From: Opisthocomus hoazin
Taxonomy: Eukaryota > Chordata > Aves > Opisthocomiformes > Opisthocomidae
Direction: 5' to 3'
DNA length: 64,000 bases
Assembly (NCBI RefSeq): GCF_030867145.1
Contig: NC_134415.1
Coordinates: 7,418,417 to 7,482,416, forward strand
The notes under the pieces are model-generated. The model was not told the origin of the DNA. It saw only the letters and a program-made list of their open reading frames with translations, and searched no databases. Within the stretch, counting starts at the first letter, position 1. The number at the start of each line of letters is the position of its first letter. Positions 59,301 to 64,000 of the stretch are shown here, in pieces. Position numbers and translations under genes: made by a program.

Positions 59301-60097
59301 GTAGAACTGCAAAATCAAAAAAGAAGAAAGCAAGCAAGTACGAAATTCTTTTTGAACACTTCTGTGCGTTCCTTTATTGTGGTAGTGATTTGGCTGTTAG
59401 CCACCTAACTTCCTCACTTGGCTGTGCAGTTCTGCTCTGACTTTACAAGCCTGTCGAGCTTGCTGGTCTGATAGAGACCTGTTTCCCCACTTAACGGTTT
59501 AGTTTTCTGATGGAAACAGAAGAGGGAGGGGGCAGAAAAGGGCAAGTGGGTACTGCTTTTTCCAAGGATGGCGTGCCCTTGTATTGTCTTATTCCGCCTG
59601 ATGAAACCAAGCTCCTACGGTCTTTAGTTCCCCATAGAAGGCAGGAGGGGGTCAGAGAATGGGTAGAGAGAGCTTCTTGTTTCCGGACATGTTTTCTGGT
59701 TCCTTGTGGAGCACTGTTTGAGGGTGTTTGCCTCTTGAAAGCTGGGAGAGGGGGCTCTAAAAGCCCGTAGGAATAGTGACTGAGAATGCTTGGGACAGTC
59801 TGGTAAGGAATGAAAAAGGAAGCTTATTTATGTACCTTTTTTGCCTTGACCATATGTACAAAGAAGCCCAGAAATACTTCTTTGGCATTGATTTTGTTAT
59901 TCCACGGGGGTTTTGTTGTTCTCTACTAAATACTCTTGGTACTAACAAACCAATTTGATATGTACAAAGAAGCCCATAAATAATTCTTTGGCAGTGATTT
60001 TGTTATTCCACGGGGTTTTTTTTCCTCTACTAAATACTGTTGGTACTAAAAAATCAGTTTGATACTTCCCTTTCTTTACAGAACCACAAGAAAATAA
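41331..60097 (+). CDS. Truncated ELYS-like (AHCTF1-like) gene, complete copy B
   Basis: The second complete copy, spanning units 2 and 3. Exons: 41331-41451, 42625-42878, 44863-45043, 45755-45962, 46380-46496, 47303-47387, 50204-50354, 53028-53160, 53249-53430, 53908-53969, 54571-54699, 55441-55588, 55673-55823, 57534-57862, 58639-58772, 59231-59337 and 60082-60097 (TAA at 60095). All splice sites and phases match copy A, giving the same length of about 835 codons. Exons 1-6 are nearly identical to copy A; the only difference noticed is a silent GCA/GCG in exon 2. In exon 12 it has CAT instead of CGT, turning the conserved NDRDP into NDHDP. The helical domain is absent, as in copy A. Keeping every phase in two complete copies argues against old neutral decay, but very recent duplication would give the same picture. 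Confidence 0.85.
50703..51448 (+). mobile_element. CR1 3' fragment, unit 3
   Basis: Same insertion as in units 1 and 2; shares the unit 2 variant. Confidence 0.93.
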
Positions 60098-60339
60098 GGT
60101 TCTTGGTCACCTCCACTCAACGGAAATAACATTTGTCTTCCATTAAAATTGGAAGTCCAGTGGATGGAACAAAAAGCAAACAGAAAGAAGATGCAGACAT
60201 GGCAGAGAAGACTCTACGGAAGAACAAAAAAAGACTGTCTAATTTTCCAAAGCCAGTTGTGCGCCGGAAGATGCTCTATCTGTTTCTGAACTTTATAATG
60301 TACACGACTGTTTGTAAAGTCATCAAAATTGTGTGGATT

Positions 60340-60345
60340 AATAAA
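60340..60345 (+). terminator. Polyadenylation signal AATAAA, copy B
   Basis: Equivalent signal ending copy B near 60360. Confidence 0.6.
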
Positions 60346-61402
60346 AAGAAAAAAAATGTAATTTGTAAGAGATAATTTATATAAATTATTGTAAAATTTC
60401 ATAAACAAATGGTCTCAATAAGTAACTCCATATGGAGTGTGATTTCCTTAGTCACTGCAGTTCTCTATTTTATATTAAGAGTTCTTACATTTATATAATA
60501 TGTAAATACAGCTTATTTTAGGAATGTTCAATACAAATGTGTAATTCACGGTGTGCTTAATGTCTGACGGCTTTTTGAGGGAATAGTGGGTTGAGTGGCC
60601 TGTATTGCTTAGAAATTATGCTGTTGGTTTACAAGAGTTGCTGACCCTCAGAAGTAAAGCCAAAAGCTTTTGAAGCTTTGTAAAAGTTTGCGTAGAATTT
60701 CTATAACAAGCCAAAATTTAAAACAAACTACTTCCAGTTTTATAAATGATGTTGGACCTTCTGGCACAAAGAACTGGGCTGATGATACAACCTGGTCATT
60801 CCTCACATTCACGGTTAAGTTGTACTAGGCTGAAGTCAGACTGTAAACAGTTGTCTTTGTGGCTGTGCAATATTTCTTTGTATTTGTCTTAAACTTTGGG
60901 AAAGCTGCTCCTTAGTTCATAAAACTCGATCACACCTCAGACGTTTCACTATTTTTTACAGTTTGTTGTCAGCAAAAATGAAGCGTAGAGAGGGTGTGAT
61001 GCTTAGAATAAGATCTCAAATTTAAAGGGATATTACCCACATACTTTGAAATTTGAGCCAAAATGATTGCCATAAGGTTACTAGGAATGCTACTCTAGTT
61101 GAAGTAGTTCTTGTCTGCAATACTGGAAGGCTGCATATCACAGCACTGAAAACCTGATGGTAAAGCTCACGCAGTAGTCTGAACAAGGTACAAAAGTGTA
61201 CAGAAATCTTAGTTACAAACCATATTTTTGAGTAATAATTTCTTTAATAATCTGAGGTTATGGAGTAAATGTCCTTATAAAGCTTCAATCTGTCAAAATA
61301 AATTCAAAAAAACTATTCTTTTAACAGTGGACATGGAAGTACTGTTCTGATGTGCAGTCTTTTAGACTATGGATTATTTTTATGTATGTTAATTTATGTA
61401 TG

Positions 61403-62197
61403 GATGCAGCTTTGAAGACTACAGAATGGTGGAACCTGACAGCTAGGGAAGGAGCACTGATGGACCTGTTGTTTGTGAGCAGAGAAGGACTTGTGGGTGA
61501 TATGATGGTTGGAAGCCGTCTTGGGCATAGTGATCGTGAAATGATGGAGTTTTCAATTCTTGGAGAAGTTAGGAGGGGTGTCAGCAGAACTGCTACAGTG
61601 GACTTCTGGAGGGCGGACTTTGACCTGTTTAGGACACTGGTTGAGAGAGTCCCTTGGGAGGCAGTCCTGCAGGGCAAAGGGATGCAGGAAGGCTGGACAT
61701 TCTTCAAGAAGAAAGTCTGAAAGGCACAGGAGCAGGCTGTCCCCATGTGCCGAAAGATGAGCTGGCAGGGAAGCAGTGGCCTGGCTGAACAGCGAGCTTT
61801 GTCTGGAACTCAGGAAAAAAAAGGAGAGTTTATGACCTTTGGAAGAAGGGGTAGGCCACTCAGGAGGACTACAAGGATGGCATGAGGTTATGCAGGGAGC
61901 AAATTAAAAGGGCCAAAGCCCGATTAGAACTTAATCTGGCTACTGCTGTAAAAGACAATCAAAAATATTTCTATAAACGCATTAGCAACAGAAGGAGGGC
62001 TGAGGATCCGTTAGGGGATGCGGGGAGAAACATAGTGACAAAGGATGAGGAAAAGGCTGAGGTACTTAATGCCTTCTGTGCCTCAGGAGTACCCAGCACC
62101 CTGAGCTGCAAGACAGGGAGCAGAATGAAGCCCCCGTAATCCAAGTGGAAATGGTTAGCTACATCACTTAGACTCACACAAGTCTATGGCCCCCGGA
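61403..62197 (+). mobile_element. CR1 ORF2 fragment, unit 3
   Basis: Same element as in units 1 and 2. Confidence 0.88.
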
Positions 62198-62876
62198 TGC
62201 ACATACCAAGATGCCCGCTCCGAAGGCGTGTCACACGGCTGAGTCCCGCTTCTGACGACACGACGTTCCATGCCAAGAGCCAATCGATACACAATAATTG
62301 ACTTAGTCCCACCTCGCAAAAAGATTTCCAAACATATAAAAATTGGCACTTGAAAACTCTCTTTGGGAGCAGGAGCCAAGCGAGAACTTCACCTGACGGA
62401 CAGGTCGACGGGCCTGAACCTATCTTCCCCCCCCAAGAAAGGACGCCTTTTTGCTAAGAGTCGCTCCTCTGACTTTGTCAGACATAGCCCCGGGAACACA
62501 TTGTTAACTAAAGCGCTAAACTATTACTTTGAGCTCAACTTTTGTAGACAGTGCATTTATCAACAGCAATTCTGAATCTGTGATAACTATCGCTTGAATA
62601 AATCACCTATTGTTTCAACTTTGCAAAACTGTTTCAGTGAAAGTCCTTGGAGGGGCTCTGGCAGGCAAGTTGAATCTGAGAAGTGGCTGCACACTTAACC
62701 ATTTAGACATAAACTGTTGACCAAGTCTGGGACTAGGAGTTGATCCAGCCGCACCTAGACTCTCCTCTGAGAGAGAGTTTAGAAAGCAAGGGGGTCTCCT
62801 CTGAACCTCGTGACTCAACGGGAGGGCTCTCCTTTTGCCACTTCTCAGACTCCCCTTACCCCCCTTTAACGCGACA
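62198..62876 (+). mobile_element. Retroviral LTR, unit 3
   Basis: Same LTR-like block; TATA box 62335-62342, AATAAA 62597-62602. Confidence 0.6.
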
Positions 62877-63349
62877 GGGTGCCACAATCAAAACTACCAA
62901 ATGGCAAATGCCGTAAAAAAGAATAACGTCACAAACAGTATGATACATGGTCGTTTTAATGTCTGTATTATTCTTCTGTTTGATGTACACCGGCAGCCTC
63001 ATAGCTTTCTTAACAGCTGCTCCGCACTGAACATACAGTTTCACTGAGATACTCTACAGACACTAATACACAAAGATGGTTCCCAGGTAAAAGTTGTCAT
63101 TCTTACACCAGCTATTTGTATGACAAATATTTATCCAGTGCTAATGGCTGTATTGTTGCTGAAATTATGTTTCCCAACACTGCTATATAGCCAGGGAGGA
63201 GAGGCTGTATAATATTTCTGGGTGAGGAGACACTCATATACAATTCAGATTTCCACTTCTGTAAGTATTTAGGAGTTTGTGTCAATGGGATGTCCAAAAG
63301 AGAAAGGGCGCATTTTATACAAACACGTCGTTCATATTTCTTTTCATAG

Positions 63350-63547
63350 AGAGCTAAAGTTTTGGCCACGTCTGCTTCTGCCTTTCCTGGCTTTACACCG
63401 AAGTCTATTCTGAAATCCAGGCTTCGCACCGCATGCCCAGCAAGTCCCTGTGCATCTCCAAGACAATCAGTTACTCCCCCTCTACGAGCAAAGGAACCTA
63501 AACTATCTTTCGTGGAAGAGAACTCGAATGCAAAATGGACTATTGGG
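63350..63547 (+). pseudogene. Displaced ELYS exon (FTPKSIL), unit 3
   Basis: Same exon as in units 1 and 2, with intact splice sites and open frame. Confidence 0.85.
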
Positions 63548-63741
63548 GTAAGCTGGGCTGCAGTCGGTGATTTTTGTATGAATTTGTAAAATCCATGTAA
63601 AGGCCCTATAGACTGCGACCTGCTTTAAGTTTTTTTTTTTTTTTTAAAGTTTGTAAACAGCAGTGTCACTGAATTTGTCACTTTGCCACTTAATCTTCTT
63701 GGAATTAGTTCACTTTCTGATTTACGCTTTTCATTCATCAG

Positions 63742-64000
63742 AATGATCGTGATCCTCGCTTGAGAGAGAGAGCAGTTGCCAGACATTCCCTGTCACACCA
63801 GTACGGCAAGAGCCTTCCCAGAGTTCAAAGGAAGTTGGCTGTAGAGAGAGCCAAGCCTTATCGTTTGCCTTCATCGGCCTTAACAGAAGGTAATTTTTAA
63901 GGGGGGACCATGATGGGCAACTAATCATCACTTTGATGACCCCAGGCTGATATATTTTCCCTCTTGCTTCACAGTCGTACGACCAAAGTCATTATCAATC
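63742..64000 (+). pseudogene. Second copy of exons 12 and 13, unit 3, cut by window end
   Basis: Exon 12' at 63742-63889 and the first 26 bases of exon 13' from 63975. Confidence 0.86.

Larger units (their letters stand above)
49798..64000 (+). repeat. Tandem unit 3 (partial, cut by window end)
   Basis: The first 14,203 bases of a third copy, ending inside the duplicated exon 13. It groups with unit 2 by shared variants and also has its own, for example CGT to CAT in exon 12 (55447-55449) and an inserted A near 50679. Confidence 0.97.

Noticed and set aside
1-64000. The repetition as an assembly error or CRISPR-like array
   Set aside because: Copies differ at many scattered bases and small indels, and the 24.9-kb period with spliced genes has nothing in common with a CRISPR array.

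Overview
The window is vertebrate, almost certainly bird, nuclear DNA. It holds GT-AG introns, three pieces of CR1 retrotransposon per repeat (one ending in the typical ATTCTATGAT tail), an avian-style retroviral LTR, and split exons that read as the nucleoporin ELYS (gene AHCTF1). No bacterial, plasmid or phage signal was seen.

The whole window is one tandem array of a 24.9-kb unit in head-to-tail orientation: unit 1 at 1-24899, unit 2 at 24900-49797, and unit 3 (partial) at 49798-64000. The copies differ by scattered single-base changes and 1-2 base indels, so they are genuine separate copies. Units 2 and 3 share many variants that unit 1 lacks.

Each ELYS-like gene runs on the + strand and straddles a unit border. 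Exons 1-6 lie at the end of one unit and exons 7-18 in the first 10.3 kb of the next. The window therefore holds the 3' part of one gene (408-10300) and two complete genes (16434-35198 and 41331-60097). The conserved exons splice in frame to about 835 codons, against roughly 2,270 residues for vertebrate ELYS. The N-terminal beta-propeller is complete. The exons for the central alpha-helical domain are missing from the DNA, and the flanking exons still join in phase. The disordered C-terminal part is cut down to one degenerate AT-hook region and short tail exons. A TAA near the start of the last exon removes the ancestral basic C-terminus.

Within a unit (unit 1 coordinates) the order is: exons 7-18 with a CR1 piece in intron 7 (906-1651); polyadenylation signal (10542); unassigned AT-rich DNA; a second CR1 piece (about 11605-12399) joined to an LTR (about 12400-13078); a displaced ELYS exon (13552-13749) followed by a second diverged copy of exons 12 and 13 (13946-14328), the latter with a stop codon; about 1.7 kb of unassigned DNA; a short CR1 end (about 16090-16175); a CpG-rich candidate promoter (16176-16310); and exons 1-6 (16434-22490). 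The most interesting feature is the array itself: an amplified, domain-deleted ELYS that keeps an open frame.
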